The notes under the pieces: model-generated | The model's input: only the letters and a program-made list of their open reading frames with translations | Databases searched by the model: none | Told to the model about the DNA's origin: nothing | Shown here: in pieces, positions 42,374 to 51,392 of the stretch | How the letters are laid out: each line of letters begins with the position of its first letter | Numbering within the stretch: the stretch's first letter is position 1 | Program-made: the position numbers and the translations under genes | Assembly: GCF_007828835.1 (NCBI RefSeq) | Contig: NZ_VIVL01000015.1 | Span: 57,935-121,934 of the forward strand | DNA from: Variovorax beijingensis | Lineage (GTDB): Bacteria; Pseudomonadota; Gammaproteobacteria; Burkholderiales; Burkholderiaceae_C | Direction of reading: 5' to 3' | Length of the DNA: 64,000 nucleotides

Positions 42374-43584
42374 ATGACTTGTTTCGCACGCAGATCAGCG
42401 AGTTCCATCTCGCCCAATCCAAGCAGGCGGGTCAGGATTTCGTCTGTCGCCTCCCCTAGCGCGGGGCCGGAGGTTGAGACCCGACCGGGTGTGCGCGAAA
42501 GCTTCGGCACGGGAGCCTGCATCGTGATCGTTCCGCCGGAACCGTCCGGGCGCGTGACGAAGTTCTCGCGGGCCGCGACGTGCGGGTGCCGCGCAAGCTC
42601 CCCCACGTCCAGTATCGGCGAGCATGGAACGTCGGCGTTCTGGAGCAACCGGATCACGGTGTCGCGGTCATGCGACCCGACCCAAGTGCGGACAATGCCT
42701 TCGATCTCGGTCCTATGCGCGACGCGCATCGCGTTGGTCGAGAATTGGGAGCCGGGTTGTGCCAAATGGGGCAAGTTCATCGCGCAGGCAAGACGCGCAA
42801 ACATCTTCTCATCGGGAATGCCTATCGTGACGAAACGGCCGTCAGCACATTCATAGTTGGCCGTTGGTGCGACAGTGGCAACTTGCGATCCGAAGCGTTG
42901 GCGAATGAAGCCGGTCCGATCGAAGACGGCAAAGGCCTCATCCATCGTCCTCAACATGGGTTCATAGAGTGCCAGATCGACGAACTGTCCCTGCCCCGAC
43001 CGCTCTCGCTCCAAGAGGGCCAGGAGAAGGCCGAGCGCACCGTAGACGCCCGCGACGTAGTCAGCGAGGGAAGTCGGCCCCGGATTCGCGGGGGGCCGAT
43101 CCGGCTCACCGCTGATGGACATGACTCCGCTGAATGCATGCGCGATGCGCGCAAGTCCAACCTGCTCCCTGAGCGGCCCGTCCTGGCCGAATGCGGAAAG
43201 CCGAAGCATCACGAGACGCGGGTTGGCGGCGTGAAGGGTTTCCCAGGACAACCCCCATCTCTCAAAGGTGCCGGGGCGGAAATTCTCCACGACGACATCG
43301 GCTTGCTTTGCGAGTGCAATGAACAAGTCTCGCCCTTCGGGCTTGCCGAGATCGATGGTGACCGATCGCTTGTTGCGGTTCTCGTTGAGCCACTGCATGG
43401 AGGCCCCGGGATCAGTCCCTTTCGTTCCGAAGCGCCGCAGCGGATCCCCGGAGCGCGGGTGTTCGATCTTGATCACTTGAGCGCCGAACTCCGAGAGGAT
43501 CGCCGCGCTCAACGGCGCCGCAATGTAGGTGGCCGCATCGAGAACGAGAACACCCTCCAAGACAGAGGCGTTAGGCAATGACAT
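42370..43584 (-). CDS. CaiB/BaiF class III CoA-transferase
   Basis: A 404-residue protein. VVENFRPGTFERWGL and SLADYVAGVYGALGLL are family motifs, and Asp175 (LADY) matches the aspartate that forms the acyl anhydride in formyl-CoA transferase. The His-Asp racemase motif GHDINY is absent, so it should move CoA between carboxylates. ATG 43584 is the likely start; a longer frame to 43875 runs into remnant DNA. It activates an acid for the coupled crotonase. Confidence 0.9.
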   Translation of the reverse strand: MSLPNASVLEGVLVLDAATYIAAPLSAAILSEFGAQVIKIEHPRSGDPLRRFGTKGTDPGASMQWLNENRNKRSVTIDLGKPEGRDLFIALAKQADVVVENFRPGTFERWGLSWETLHAANPRLVMLRLSAFGQDGPLREQVGLARIAHAFSGVMSISGEPDRPPANPGPTSLADYVAGVYGALGLLLALLERERSGQGQFVDLALYEPMLRTMDEAFAVFDRTGFIRQRFGSQVATVAPTANYECADGRFVTIGIPDEKMFARLACAMNLPHLAQPGSQFSTNAMRVAHRTEIEGIVRTWVGSHDRDTVIRLLQNADVPCSPILDVGELARHPHVAARENFVTRPDGSGGTITMQAPVPKLSRTPGRVSTSGPALGEATDEILTRLLGLGEMELADLRAKQVI

Positions 43585-43867
43585 ACGTTGTGGGTTTCGA
43601 AGAAGATCGCCACCTCGCGATCTTTTGATCGGAGTGCCAATCACTCTGGCGCGGGTTGAGCTTAGGCTGGCAATTCGCAGACCTACTGGCCACTTATGGC
43701 TTTCGGACGGTGCCACTTTGCGAGACGGCATCTGCGGGCGATGCACCTCTTGAAGCACCCGACCGGTTTTTTCGCGTCTTGCGTCCGGCAAGGAGGTGGT
43801 TGGCAACAACCAGTCTGGTCCAGACGCCGTTGCTTGACGTTGCGGGAGCGCCCATCGCGTCCGGCTG

Positions 43868-43963
43868 GAGCGCATCGAAAGCCAGTGACACGGCGGACCG
43901 GCCTTCCAGCGCGGTCCCCACCGCCTTCATGAGCGTGATCTCGCCTGCGTTCGTCCGGCCCTG
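43868..43963 (-). pseudogene. Ornithine cyclodeaminase/mu-crystallin family remnant
   Basis: On the minus strand these 96 bases read QGRTNAGEITLMKAVGTALE then GRSAVSLAFDAL. This is the conserved C-terminal block of ornithine cyclodeaminases and related ketimine or pyrroline-2-carboxylate reductases (GRT-x-x-EITL-x-K-x-VG-x-A). Nothing of the NAD domain remains. It lies in the 404-bp gap (43585-43988) just downstream of proC; the rest of that gap has no supported gene. Confidence 0.6.
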
Positions 43964-43988
43964 ACGTCGTCCGCGACGGATCGCCTCG

Positions 43989-44804
43989 TCACCCCTGTGC
44001 CACTTGGTCGCCTAGTTCGCGTGCGCGATCCGCCGCTGCTTTCACCGCCTCAGCCAGTGCGCTCTTGCAATTGCGTGCGTGCAGCACTTCCAGCGCCGCC
44101 TCCGTCGTTCCGCCCTTGGAAGTGACCCGGCGGCGTAGCTTCGCGAACGGTTCAGGGCTGGCGCCTGCCTGCTGCACTGCGCCGCCCACAACCCAGAGCG
44201 CCAGATCATGCGCCATCTGGGGCGAGAAGCCGAGCTCCTCACCGGCCGATTGGAGGCTTTCGAGGAAGTGAAACACGTACGCCGGTCCACTGCCGCTGAC
44301 CGCAGTGACGCCGTCCATTTCTGCGTCGGTGTTCACCCAGAATGTTCGGCCGATCCCTCCCAACAGGCGCTCGAGCAGGCGGCGCTCCGACTCGTCCACA
44401 CCCGAGGCTGCCTGTAGCGCCGTCACGCCCGCCCGGACGAAGGCAGGCGTATTCGGCATGGCGCGCACGACGCGCCCGGACCGCAGCCACGTCGTCAACT
44501 CGGAGAGCCGCACTCCCGCAGCGACGCTCAGGTGCAGGACATCGAGGCCGGGAGGCAGTGCCTTCTCCGCCGCCGAGCGAAGCACCTGTGGCTTTACCGC
44601 CCAGACGATCAAGTCCACGCCATCGAGATTCCCTTCCGGCGTGTCAGCAACCCGCACGCCATAGGCTTCCTGCACTCGCTTCAACTGTTGGACATCGGGG
44701 TCGATGATGAGAACTTCGTGCGGAGGCACCCCCACCTGCAGCAGACCCGAAACCATCGCTTGGGCCATGTTGCCGCCACCCACGAACGCAATTTGATAGT
44801 GCAT
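43989..44804 (-). CDS. proC: Pyrroline-5-carboxylate reductase
   Basis: A 271-residue enzyme of normal length. IAFVGGGNMAQAMVSGLL is the NAD(P) site, VVRAMPNTPAFV the middle block, and VSGSGPAYVFHFLESLQSAG with SKGGTTEAALEVL the signature dimer and substrate region. It reduces 1-pyrroline-5-carboxylate to L-proline. The start is ATG 44804; the longer frame to 44930 overlaps the PutA remnant. It is flanked by an ornithine-cyclodeaminase remnant downstream and a PutA tail upstream, which suggests it belonged to a proline locus rather than to the usual housekeeping site. Confidence 0.95.
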   Translation of the reverse strand: MHYQIAFVGGGNMAQAMVSGLLQVGVPPHEVLIIDPDVQQLKRVQEAYGVRVADTPEGNLDGVDLIVWAVKPQVLRSAAEKALPPGLDVLHLSVAAGVRLSELTTWLRSGRVVRAMPNTPAFVRAGVTALQAASGVDESERRLLERLLGGIGRTFWVNTDAEMDGVTAVSGSGPAYVFHFLESLQSAGEELGFSPQMAHDLALWVVGGAVQQAGASPEPFAKLRRRVTSKGGTTEAALEVLHARNCKSALAEAVKAAADRARELGDQVAQG

Positions 44805-44806
44805 AG

Positions 44807-45145
44807 TCAACCGATCGACATAAGTGAAGCATTCCCACCGGCAGCCGCGGTGTTGACGCTCAAGGCACGCTCGATCATGAGGCGCTCGAGCGGTACGTCT
44901 GCATCCCCGGGCTGCATGCGTTCGACGCAAACGACGGGTCCGTCACGACGAGCAAGCTGGTGCTGAATGCGCTCGACCTCATCCGCCGCCTCAGGAAGCA
45001 GTACGGAATCCAAAGCGACCTCGATTGGCAGCTTCTGCAGGAGGGCTTCTGCCTCCAAGGGCCAGATCGCGCGCGCGCCCACGGCTAACACAGAGGACTG
45101 AAAGAAGGTTTCGCAGACGTGAACAGGGGGGGTGCTCATGGGCAT
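44807..45145 (-). pseudogene. putA: PutA C-terminal remnant
   Basis: The frame ends PLERLMIERALSVNTAAAGG followed by NASLMSIG and stop, the characteristic C-terminus of bifunctional proline dehydrogenase/P5C dehydrogenase (PutA). Before it, VGARAIWPLEAEALLQKLP also fits the C-terminal region. Everything upstream, over 1,000 residues in a full PutA, is absent. ATG codons at 45139 and 45145 might allow expression of a roughly 110-residue fragment, but it would have no catalytic domain. It ends 2 bp before the proC start. Confidence 0.75.
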
Positions 45146-45240
45146 GGCAGGGTATGTCTTGTTCGCTATCATCAAGTTGTAGCGATCGAACATTTGTTCG
45201 AATTTTTCGAATTTCGCAGAACTATTCAAAGTATTGACGG

Positions 45241-45338
45241 CCTTGAGCGAACTTGACTGTAGATCGCCGCATACTGCGCGAACTGCAGGATGGCGGCATA
45301 TCGAGCGCCTGACCAGCAACGCGCAGCGCTTCGCTAGC
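45241..45338 (+). pseudogene. Lrp/AsnC family regulator remnant
   Basis: On the plus strand DRRILRELQDGG is followed, after a one-base frame change, by ERLTSNAQRFAS. This matches the N-terminal start of Lrp-type regulators (D-R-x-I-L-x-x-L-Q-x-D-G-R-x-T-N-x-x-L-A). A stop lies in the first frame. It is divergent from the PutA remnant, the normal arrangement of putR/putA, with an AT-rich former promoter between them that holds CGAAC-ATTT-GTTCG near 45187. Confidence 0.5.
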
Positions 45339-46188
45339 CCGCAGTCATCGCGGTCCAAAGCGACTTGAACAACTCGCTTTCAGCGTTGGCCACTTGGTCG
45401 ACAACGCTGAAATGATGCTCACCTGCAAGGCGCAGATCCTCGACGATCAACCCTCGCTCTTTGCAAAGTTCGACAAAGGTGTCGTGCTGCCAGAGGAAGC
45501 CAGCGGTTTCCGCGGCGCCGACGCACAGGATGTGCTTTGCAACCGAAGGGCGGACCAGATCGACGGGACTCGCCACGTCCGCGGTCGCCTTGTCCATCCG
45601 GATCTTCTCGTTGTGGGGTGTGTCGAGGATGGGAACAAGGTCGTAGAGACCGCTGATGGCGCAATTGACCTTGACCAGGTTCTCCGGTCCGCCGAGCTTG
45701 TCCCAGTTCGTGAACGCAGACATGGCCGATAGGTGGCCGCCCGCAGAATGCCCGCCCACCGCGATTCTGCCGGGATCACCTCCATATTCACGGATGTTGT
45801 GATGTATCCATAGCAGTGCCACTTGCACGCTGGCGACGATCTCACCGATCGTTGCCTTCGGGGCAAGCGGATAGTTGATGCAGACGCATGCCGCGCCGCG
45901 CTCGACAAACGGCTGCGCAACGTAGCTGTAGTCCGACTTGTCCAGGAAGTGCCACCAGCCGCCATGAATGAAGACGAAGACCGGCGCATTGTTGTTCCGA
46001 GCAGGAAAGATGTCGCACGTTTGCAGTTCTCCCCGCCCGTACGGTACGTCGGACCAATGTACCAGGCGCCTTCGCGTTGCCTCGCTCATCGCGCGCCAAT
46101 TGTCCGAATAGCGTTGATGGTCCGGAACCGCTGCCTGGTTCCGATAGTCAAGCGGCGTTGCCGGCTGACGGTAGCTTCTAGTGGCCAT
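45334..46188 (-). CDS. Alpha/beta hydrolase, arylformamidase-like
   Basis: A 284-residue hydrolase. FIHGGWWHFLDKSDY matches the HGGWW-type oxyanion loop of kynurenine formamidase relatives, VGGHSAGGHLSAM is the nucleophile elbow (G-H-S-A-G-G-H), and GEHHFSVVD holds the catalytic His. Such enzymes hydrolyse N-formyl or other amides and esters. It is the last gene of the Liv-transporter operon, 145 bp after the FMN protein, and may release an amide-bound group from the transported compound. A longer frame to 46299 has no support. Confidence 0.85.
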   Translation of the reverse strand: MATRSYRQPATPLDYRNQAAVPDHQRYSDNWRAMSEATRRRLVHWSDVPYGRGELQTCDIFPARNNNAPVFVFIHGGWWHFLDKSDYSYVAQPFVERGAACVCINYPLAPKATIGEIVASVQVALLWIHHNIREYGGDPGRIAVGGHSAGGHLSAMSAFTNWDKLGGPENLVKVNCAISGLYDLVPILDTPHNEKIRMDKATADVASPVDLVRPSVAKHILCVGAAETAGFLWQHDTFVELCKERGLIVEDLRLAGEHHFSVVDQVANAESELFKSLWTAMTAG

Positions 46189-46333
46189 GAGGTGACGAAA
46201 TGGAAAGTAGTGGAAGAGGCTTGTGCACCCTTGTCGAGGCGGCGGCCGGGCGCCGGGGCATGCCGGCGCAGCAGACCTCCGTACGCCGCGAATGCACATG
46301 CTGGTCCTTGTGCGCAGTCAGCCGAAACCGCGA

Positions 46334-47002
46334 CTAGCCCCGGCCGCGTTGGTAGTTCAGCGCGTAATCCGGAGTCCTGATGCCCGGCCGCAGATCCGGC
46401 GCATTGACCGGTGCTCCGGCCACGACGCGCAACGGTATCGTGCCGGCCCACAGGTCCAGCCCCAGGTCCTCTTCGTAGTCGCGCACGCCGAGGTCGCGGA
46501 CTTTTGCCGAGACCTCGACTATTGGGAAGCGCAGCACCATCGTGGCGTCGAGCTCCTTTTGCTTTGGCGCACGCACCCGATGACCCGGCACGACGGACTG
46601 AATCACGCGGTCGACGATCTCCGCCTTGTGCGGTCCCTCCACGAGTTGCCCGCTGGAGTAGATGATGGCGGATCGATAGTCCACGCTGCAACCGAACCCG
46701 GACCGACCCGCCACAACCGCATCGATGTGGGTGACGGCGATGGCAGCCGGTACACCTTGAGCGAGGACGCACAGCATTCGATTCGTCGGGCTGCCGTGGA
46801 GATAGATGTCTTCATCGATGCGAAGGATCGTCGTCGGAATGATGCACGGCTGATCCTCGTAGATAAAGCTCACGTGGCAGACGATCGCCTCGTCGATGAT
46901 CGAATGGACCAACTGACGATCGTAGCTGGCACGCTCCGGCCGACGTCGGACTTGGGTACGCGGCGTTGGCGCGTACTGGGAAGTCTGGCTTGGGGCGACC
47001 AT
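46334..47002 (-). CDS. Pyridoxamine 5'-phosphate oxidase family (FMN split-barrel) protein
   Basis: A 222-residue protein with the FMN-binding split barrel: AIVCHVSFIYEDQPCIIPTT, DIYLHGSPTNRMLCVL, and GFGCSVDYRSAIIYSSG, the strand that contacts FMN phosphate. It resembles NimA-like and other PNPOx-superfamily proteins of unknown chemistry rather than PdxH. The gene at 60587 encodes a homologue of similar length in a different cluster. It starts 2 bp after the imine-reductase-like gene and is clearly co-transcribed. Confidence 0.85.
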   Translation of the reverse strand: MVAPSQTSQYAPTPRTQVRRRPERASYDRQLVHSIIDEAIVCHVSFIYEDQPCIIPTTILRIDEDIYLHGSPTNRMLCVLAQGVPAAIAVTHIDAVVAGRSGFGCSVDYRSAIIYSSGQLVEGPHKAEIVDRVIQSVVPGHRVRAPKQKELDATMVLRFPIVEVSAKVRDLGVRDYEEDLGLDLWAGTIPLRVVAGAPVNAPDLRPGIRTPDYALNYQRGRG

Positions 47003-47004
47003 GC

Positions 47005-48099
47005 TCAGGCCACTGCCTTTGCAGGCTTTCCACGCAGCAGGTCGTCGCCCTCGTAGGCGTTGTCCTGCCGCACATAGGTGCCGGTGCTGAACAGCTTCAG
47101 CGTGTCGTACAGTGACTTCGGCACGGTGACGCCTTCCACCACCGTACGTCCGCGGGCTTCATACCGGCGCTGCGACGGCAGCCGCGTTCCCTCCTGCTCG
47201 AGGATCTTGCTGAACAGCTGTTCCCCGTGTTCCAACTGCGCCTTGCGGTTGCCGTTCTTGAGGCATCGAACAGGGTCGATGGCAATGATCAGCTCGCCGC
47301 CGCACGGCGCGCCGGTGTTCGCGGCATCCTTCTCGCCAGCCTCGTAGCTCAGCAGATCACCGACCAACGGACCGGCGAGTAACTCGACCATCATCGCAAT
47401 GGAGGCGCCCTTCACACCACCGAACGGCAGCTGAGCGCCTGCAAGAGCGGCCTTCGGGTCCGTTGTCGGCTTCCCGTCCGGGCCCACCGCCCACCCTTCG
47501 GGCAGTGGCTTGCCATCACGCAGACGAACCTGGATTTCGCCGCGTGCGCTTGCGCTCGAAGCTTGGTCGAAGACCATCGGCGGATTGTTGAGCCGGGGCC
47601 AGGCAAAGGCCATGGGGTTGGTGCCGTAAAGCGGTTTGGTGCCGCCATGCGGCGCAACGTAGGGCGCTGCGGCGACAAACGCGAACGCGACCAGGCCACG
47701 GTTCGCCAGGCGCTCGACCTCTGGCCACAAGGCCGCCACGTTGAGGGCGTTGTTGACGGCCAGTGCGGCGATGCCCGTCTCCTGCGCCCGCTTGGCGAGG
47801 AGCTCATCGCCGACTTCCAGCGCCAGCGGTGAGAAGCCATAGTGGGCATCGACTCGCACCACGGCAGGCGCAAGGTCGTCGACTGTCGGCTCCGCATCAC
47901 CGGAAGCTTGCCCAGCGCGCAATGCATTGACGTAGAAGGGAATGCGGAACAAGCCGTGATGGCGGCACTCGTCGCGCTCGGCCGCAGTCACCGTGTTGGC
48001 GATGGCGTTGGCGTGGGCCTGGTTGAAGCCCTGGGCGAGCAACAGCGTTGTTGCGAGCTCATGGACCTCGTCGAGTTTCATACGGATGGAATCGCTCAC
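47005..48099 (-). CDS. Ldh-family NAD(P)-dependent oxidoreductase, DpkA-like cyclic imine reductase
   Basis: A 364-residue member of the malate/lactate dehydrogenase-like family. DECRHHGLFRIPFYV holds the catalytic His and VFDQASSASARGEIQV the Asp block typical of 1-piperideine-2-carboxylate/1-pyrroline-2-carboxylate reductases; LPFGGVKGASIAMMVELLAG is also family-specific. It would convert a cyclic imino acid to L-pipecolate or L-proline, or the reverse. The start is GTG 48097-48099 with AAGGAG before it. It lies in the Liv transporter operon, near proC and the PutA remnants, which supports an imino-acid role. Confidence 0.82.
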   Translation of the reverse strand: MSDSIRMKLDEVHELATTLLLAQGFNQAHANAIANTVTAAERDECRHHGLFRIPFYVNALRAGQASGDAEPTVDDLAPAVVRVDAHYGFSPLALEVGDELLAKRAQETGIAALAVNNALNVAALWPEVERLANRGLVAFAFVAAAPYVAPHGGTKPLYGTNPMAFAWPRLNNPPMVFDQASSASARGEIQVRLRDGKPLPEGWAVGPDGKPTTDPKAALAGAQLPFGGVKGASIAMMVELLAGPLVGDLLSYEAGEKDAANTGAPCGGELIIAIDPVRCLKNGNRKAQLEHGEQLFSKILEQEGTRLPSQRRYEARGRTVVEGVTVPKSLYDTLKLFSTGTYVRQDNAYEGDDLLRGKPAKAVA

Positions 48100-48130
48100 T
48101 TTTTTCTCCTTGGAAGGGTTTGGAAATTGA

Positions 48131-49357
48131 TCACTTCTTGACCAGCGGACAGGCGCTGGTGGCGAGCGGCTGGAACGCTTGCTCTGCAGGGACGGTGGCA
48201 ACGACCTTGTAGTAGTCCCAGGCGCGTTTGGATTCGGCCGGCTTCTTGACCTCGACGAGGTACATGTCGTGCATCACTTGCCCGTCCTCGCGGACGCGGC
48301 CGTTCTCGATGTTCATGTCCTTGATGGGCAGTTCGCGCATCTTGTCGGCGACCGCAGCCGCGTCATCGGTCTTGGCGGCCTCGATGGCCTTGAGGTAATG
48401 CCGCACGGCGGAGTAGACCCCCGCCTGGGTCATCGTCGGCATCGCCTTGCGGCGCGCGAAGAACTTCTCCGACCATGCGCGTGAGTCCGGGGTTCGGTCC
48501 CAGTAGAACGCCGTCAGGAACTGCAGGCCTTGCGCGGCTTGCAGCCCCATGCTGTGCACATCCGTCAGAAAGACAGAGGGCGCCGCCAGCGCCTGCTTCG
48601 GGGTGATGCCGAACTCAGTCGCCTGCTTGACGATCGAGGTCATGTCGCTGCCGGCGCTCGCCGCCACGATCAGCTTGGCCTTGGAGGCCTGCCCTTGAAG
48701 CAGGTACGAACTCAGGTCCGAGGAGTTGAGGGGAAAACGCAACTCGCCGACGACCTTTCCGCCGTTGTCGGTGACGGCCTTTCGGACATCGTTCGCAAAG
48801 GCATGGCCAAACGCGTAGTCCACCGTCAGGAGATAGACGGAGTCCAGGCCGCGTTGGGTCATGAGACGGGCGAGGCCATACCCGTTGCTGTAGCTGTTGT
48901 AGACCCACTGGGTGGACAACGGCGTGCACGCCTTTCCAGTGAAGTCGGAGGACGCTGCAGTGATCAGCGTGATCTTCTTGCGCTCGTTCGCGAGTGCCTG
49001 CACGGCGAACCCCACGCTGGAGTTCGAGAAATCGGCGATCGCGTCGACGCCGTCCTTGTCGAACCAGGCTCGCGCGATGCCTGCGCCGATGTCCGCCTTG
49101 TTTTGGTGGTCCGCCCAGACAAGTTCGATCTTCTTGCCGAGCACCTGGCCACCGAACTCTTCGATCGCGAGGCGGGCGGCCTCCACCGAGCCAACGCCGG
49201 CCAAGTCTGAGTACAGGCCGGACTGGTCGTTCAGGATGCCGATCTTCACGACATCGCCTGACACTTGCGCGCTGGCAGGTCCCGAGGCAACAACGCTCGC
49301 GATGGCGGTGAGCGCAGCCAAGCCGGCTGCGAAGAACTTGAGCGCTTTCGAGGACAT
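48131..49357 (-). CDS. Branched-chain amino acid-type ABC transporter substrate-binding protein
   Basis: A 408-residue periplasmic protein with a Sec signal peptide (cleavage after GPASA, residue 30). VKIGILNDQSGLYSDLAGVG opens a type I periplasmic-binding fold (Peripla_BP_6), with FGHAFANDVRKAV in lobe 2. I choose the second ATG (49357), since AAGGA is six bases before it and abuts the first ATG. The group is broad and includes amide, urea and aromatic acid binders. It lies 115 bp after livM and 31 bp before the imine reductase gene. Confidence 0.92.
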   Translation of the reverse strand: MSSKALKFFAAGLAALTAIASVVASGPASAQVSGDVVKIGILNDQSGLYSDLAGVGSVEAARLAIEEFGGQVLGKKIELVWADHQNKADIGAGIARAWFDKDGVDAIADFSNSSVGFAVQALANERKKITLITAASSDFTGKACTPLSTQWVYNSYSNGYGLARLMTQRGLDSVYLLTVDYAFGHAFANDVRKAVTDNGGKVVGELRFPLNSSDLSSYLLQGQASKAKLIVAASAGSDMTSIVKQATEFGITPKQALAAPSVFLTDVHSMGLQAAQGLQFLTAFYWDRTPDSRAWSEKFFARRKAMPTMTQAGVYSAVRHYLKAIEAAKTDDAAAVADKMRELPIKDMNIENGRVREDGQVMHDMYLVEVKKPAESKRAWDYYKVVATVPAEQAFQPLATSACPLVKK

Positions 49358-49472
49358 GTTCATTCCTTTCTGAGGAAGTTGGTAGTGGTCATGGAAAAGG
49401 TGTCTGCACTCGCGTGCGTCCAGGGCAACGCTTTTGCATCTCATGCAAACTGAAAATCAAAAAAAGTGGAGA

Positions 49473-50489
49473 TCAGCGGTGTGGATTCGCACCCTTCGGG
49501 GCGGCAAGCCCGACAGCGTGTTCTTGATGGCCAGGGTGTTCAGCAGCCTCGGTCAGTGAACTCTTGCGAGCGCGCCATACCTCGAATTCACCCACCAGTC
49601 CGCGACGGAAGACCATGACCACGGTGACCAGGATCACCCCCTGGATCACCATCACCCACTCACCAAGCGGAGCCAGGTATTCCTGCATGGCGAGAATGCA
49701 GACCGCTCCCACCAAGGGACCCAGGACGGTACCCATGCCGCCGACCAGCACCATCAGAACCACTTCGGTGGCCATGTGCCAATTCACGTCTGTGAGTGAA
49801 GCAAGCTGAAAGACGAGCACTTTGGTTCCGCCAGCCAACCCGGTCAGCGCGGCCGAGAGCACAAACGCCAGCAACTTGTACCGATTGACCTTGTAGCCCA
49901 GCGAGACGGCTCTCGGCTCGTTGTCGCGTATGGCTTCGAGCACCTGGCCGAAAGGTGAATGAATCGTCCGGTGATAGATGGCGAACGCCGCGAGGAACAT
50001 CACGAGCACGATGACATAGAGGGCCTTGTCGTTGGCGGTGTCGAGCAGGCCGAGGACCACTGGCCGAGGAACCTTCTGCAGACCGTCCTCGCCACCAGTG
50101 AACGGCGCCTGAAGGCAGAAGAAATAGACCATCTGTGCCAGGGCCAACGTGATCATCGCGAAGTAGATTCCTTGCCTTCGGATCGCGATCGCGCCGGCGA
50201 TAAAGCCCAGCACCGTGCTCGCCAGGACGGCACAGAGCAGCGCAATCTCGAACGGCCAACCCCATTCCTTGAGGGTATACGCCGTGACATAGGCAGACAT
50301 GCCAAAAAACATGGAATGCCCGAGTGACAACAGCCCAACATAGCCGACGAGCAAGTTGACCGCACACGCGAATATCGCGAAGCACATCACCTTCATCAGG
50401 AAGATGGGGTAGATCAGCGCGGGCGCAATCACTGCAGCCGCCAATAGGAAGACGATCGGGCGAAGTGTCAAAGAAGCGTCTTGTCTCAT
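49473..50489 (-). CDS. livM: Branched-chain amino acid-type ABC permease (LivM)
   Basis: A 338-residue membrane protein. NLLVGYVGLLSLGHSMFFG is the LivM signature span, and AIRDNEPRAVSLGYKVNRYK is the cytoplasmic ATPase-contact loop. VLVGGMGTVLGPLVGA ends the conserved core; a charged tail of about 40 residues follows. It pairs with LivH, whose stop is 7 bp upstream. The transported compound is set by the binding protein at 48131 and is unknown. Confidence 0.93.
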   Translation of the reverse strand: MRQDASLTLRPIVFLLAAAVIAPALIYPIFLMKVMCFAIFACAVNLLVGYVGLLSLGHSMFFGMSAYVTAYTLKEWGWPFEIALLCAVLASTVLGFIAGAIAIRRQGIYFAMITLALAQMVYFFCLQAPFTGGEDGLQKVPRPVVLGLLDTANDKALYVIVLVMFLAAFAIYHRTIHSPFGQVLEAIRDNEPRAVSLGYKVNRYKLLAFVLSAALTGLAGGTKVLVFQLASLTDVNWHMATEVVLMVLVGGMGTVLGPLVGAVCILAMQEYLAPLGEWVMVIQGVILVTVVMVFRRGLVGEFEVWRARKSSLTEAAEHPGHQEHAVGLAAPKGANPHR

Positions 50490-50496
50490 GGTGTTC

Positions 50497-51384
50497 TCAC
50501 TTGATCTTTCCGAAGAGTCCCGCCGGCTTGACGAGCAGCACGATGACCATGACGAGGAAGATCACGGTGGCGGACGCCTGCGGATAGAAGAGTTTGGTCA
50601 GTCCCTCGATGGCACCCAGCGAGAATCCCGTCAGGATGGAACCCATGATCGACCCCATGCCACCGATGACGACGACCGCGAAGACGAGGATGACGAGGTT
50701 GGAGCCCATCAGCGGGCTGACTTGATAAATCGGAGCCGCCATGACCCCAGCCAGTGCCGCGAGGCCCGCGCCAAAGGCATAGGTAAGCGTGAGCAAGACA
50801 GGAACGTTGATTCCGAATGCCCGCACAACGTCAGGGTTCTCGGTCGCGGCCCGAAGGTAGCTTCCCAATCGGGTCTTCTCGAGAAGAAGCCATGTAGCCA
50901 GGCAGACCGCGAACGACGCAGCCACCACCCAGGCCCGGTAGTAAGGCAGGAACATAAATCCCAGGTCCATTCCTCCTGGCATGGTGTTCGGGTAAGGCAG
51001 TCCCGATGAGCCAAAGCCCTTCCTAAACACGCCCTCGACGATCAGCATCAAGCCGAAGGTCAACAGCATCCCGTAGAGGTGGTCCAGGCGATACAGGTGA
51101 CGCAGCAGCAGCCGCTCAACGAGCACAGCTGCCAGCCCGACGGCAAGCGGCGCCACCAGCAGCGCAACCCAATATCCGACGCCGGCCCACGTCAACAACA
51201 TCCAGGCCACGAACGCTCCGACCATGAACTGAGCGCCGTGCAGGAAGTTGATCACATTGAGCAGGCCGAAGATGATTGCGAGGCCAAGACTCAGCATGGC
51301 GTAGAACGCCCCGTTCATCAGACCCAGCAGGAGCTGACTCATGAACGCATTTGTGGGGATGCCCAAAATTGATTCGATGCCCAT
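50497..51384 (-). CDS. livH: Branched-chain amino acid-type ABC permease (LivH)
   Basis: A 295-residue permease. GLMNGAFYAMLSLGLAIIFG with LLNVINFLHGAQFMVGAF is the LivH N-terminal motif, and AATENPDVVRAFGINV the ATPase-contact loop. ATG 51384 has GAGG six bases upstream; a GTG at 51396 would overlap the livF stop as GTGA and is a possible coupled alternative. It forms the translocation channel with LivM. Confidence 0.93.
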   Translation of the reverse strand: MGIESILGIPTNAFMSQLLLGLMNGAFYAMLSLGLAIIFGLLNVINFLHGAQFMVGAFVAWMLLTWAGVGYWVALLVAPLAVGLAAVLVERLLLRHLYRLDHLYGMLLTFGLMLIVEGVFRKGFGSSGLPYPNTMPGGMDLGFMFLPYYRAWVVAASFAVCLATWLLLEKTRLGSYLRAATENPDVVRAFGINVPVLLTLTYAFGAGLAALAGVMAAPIYQVSPLMGSNLVILVFAVVVIGGMGSIMGSILTGFSLGAIEGLTKLFYPQASATVIFLVMVIVLLVKPAGLFGKIK

Positions 51385-51392
51385 GTGGCGCC

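Noticed and set aside
46189..46333. Possible small gene between the formamidase-like and FMN protein genes
   Set aside because: Frames here are continuations of shadows from neighbouring genes, with no start signal or family resemblance.
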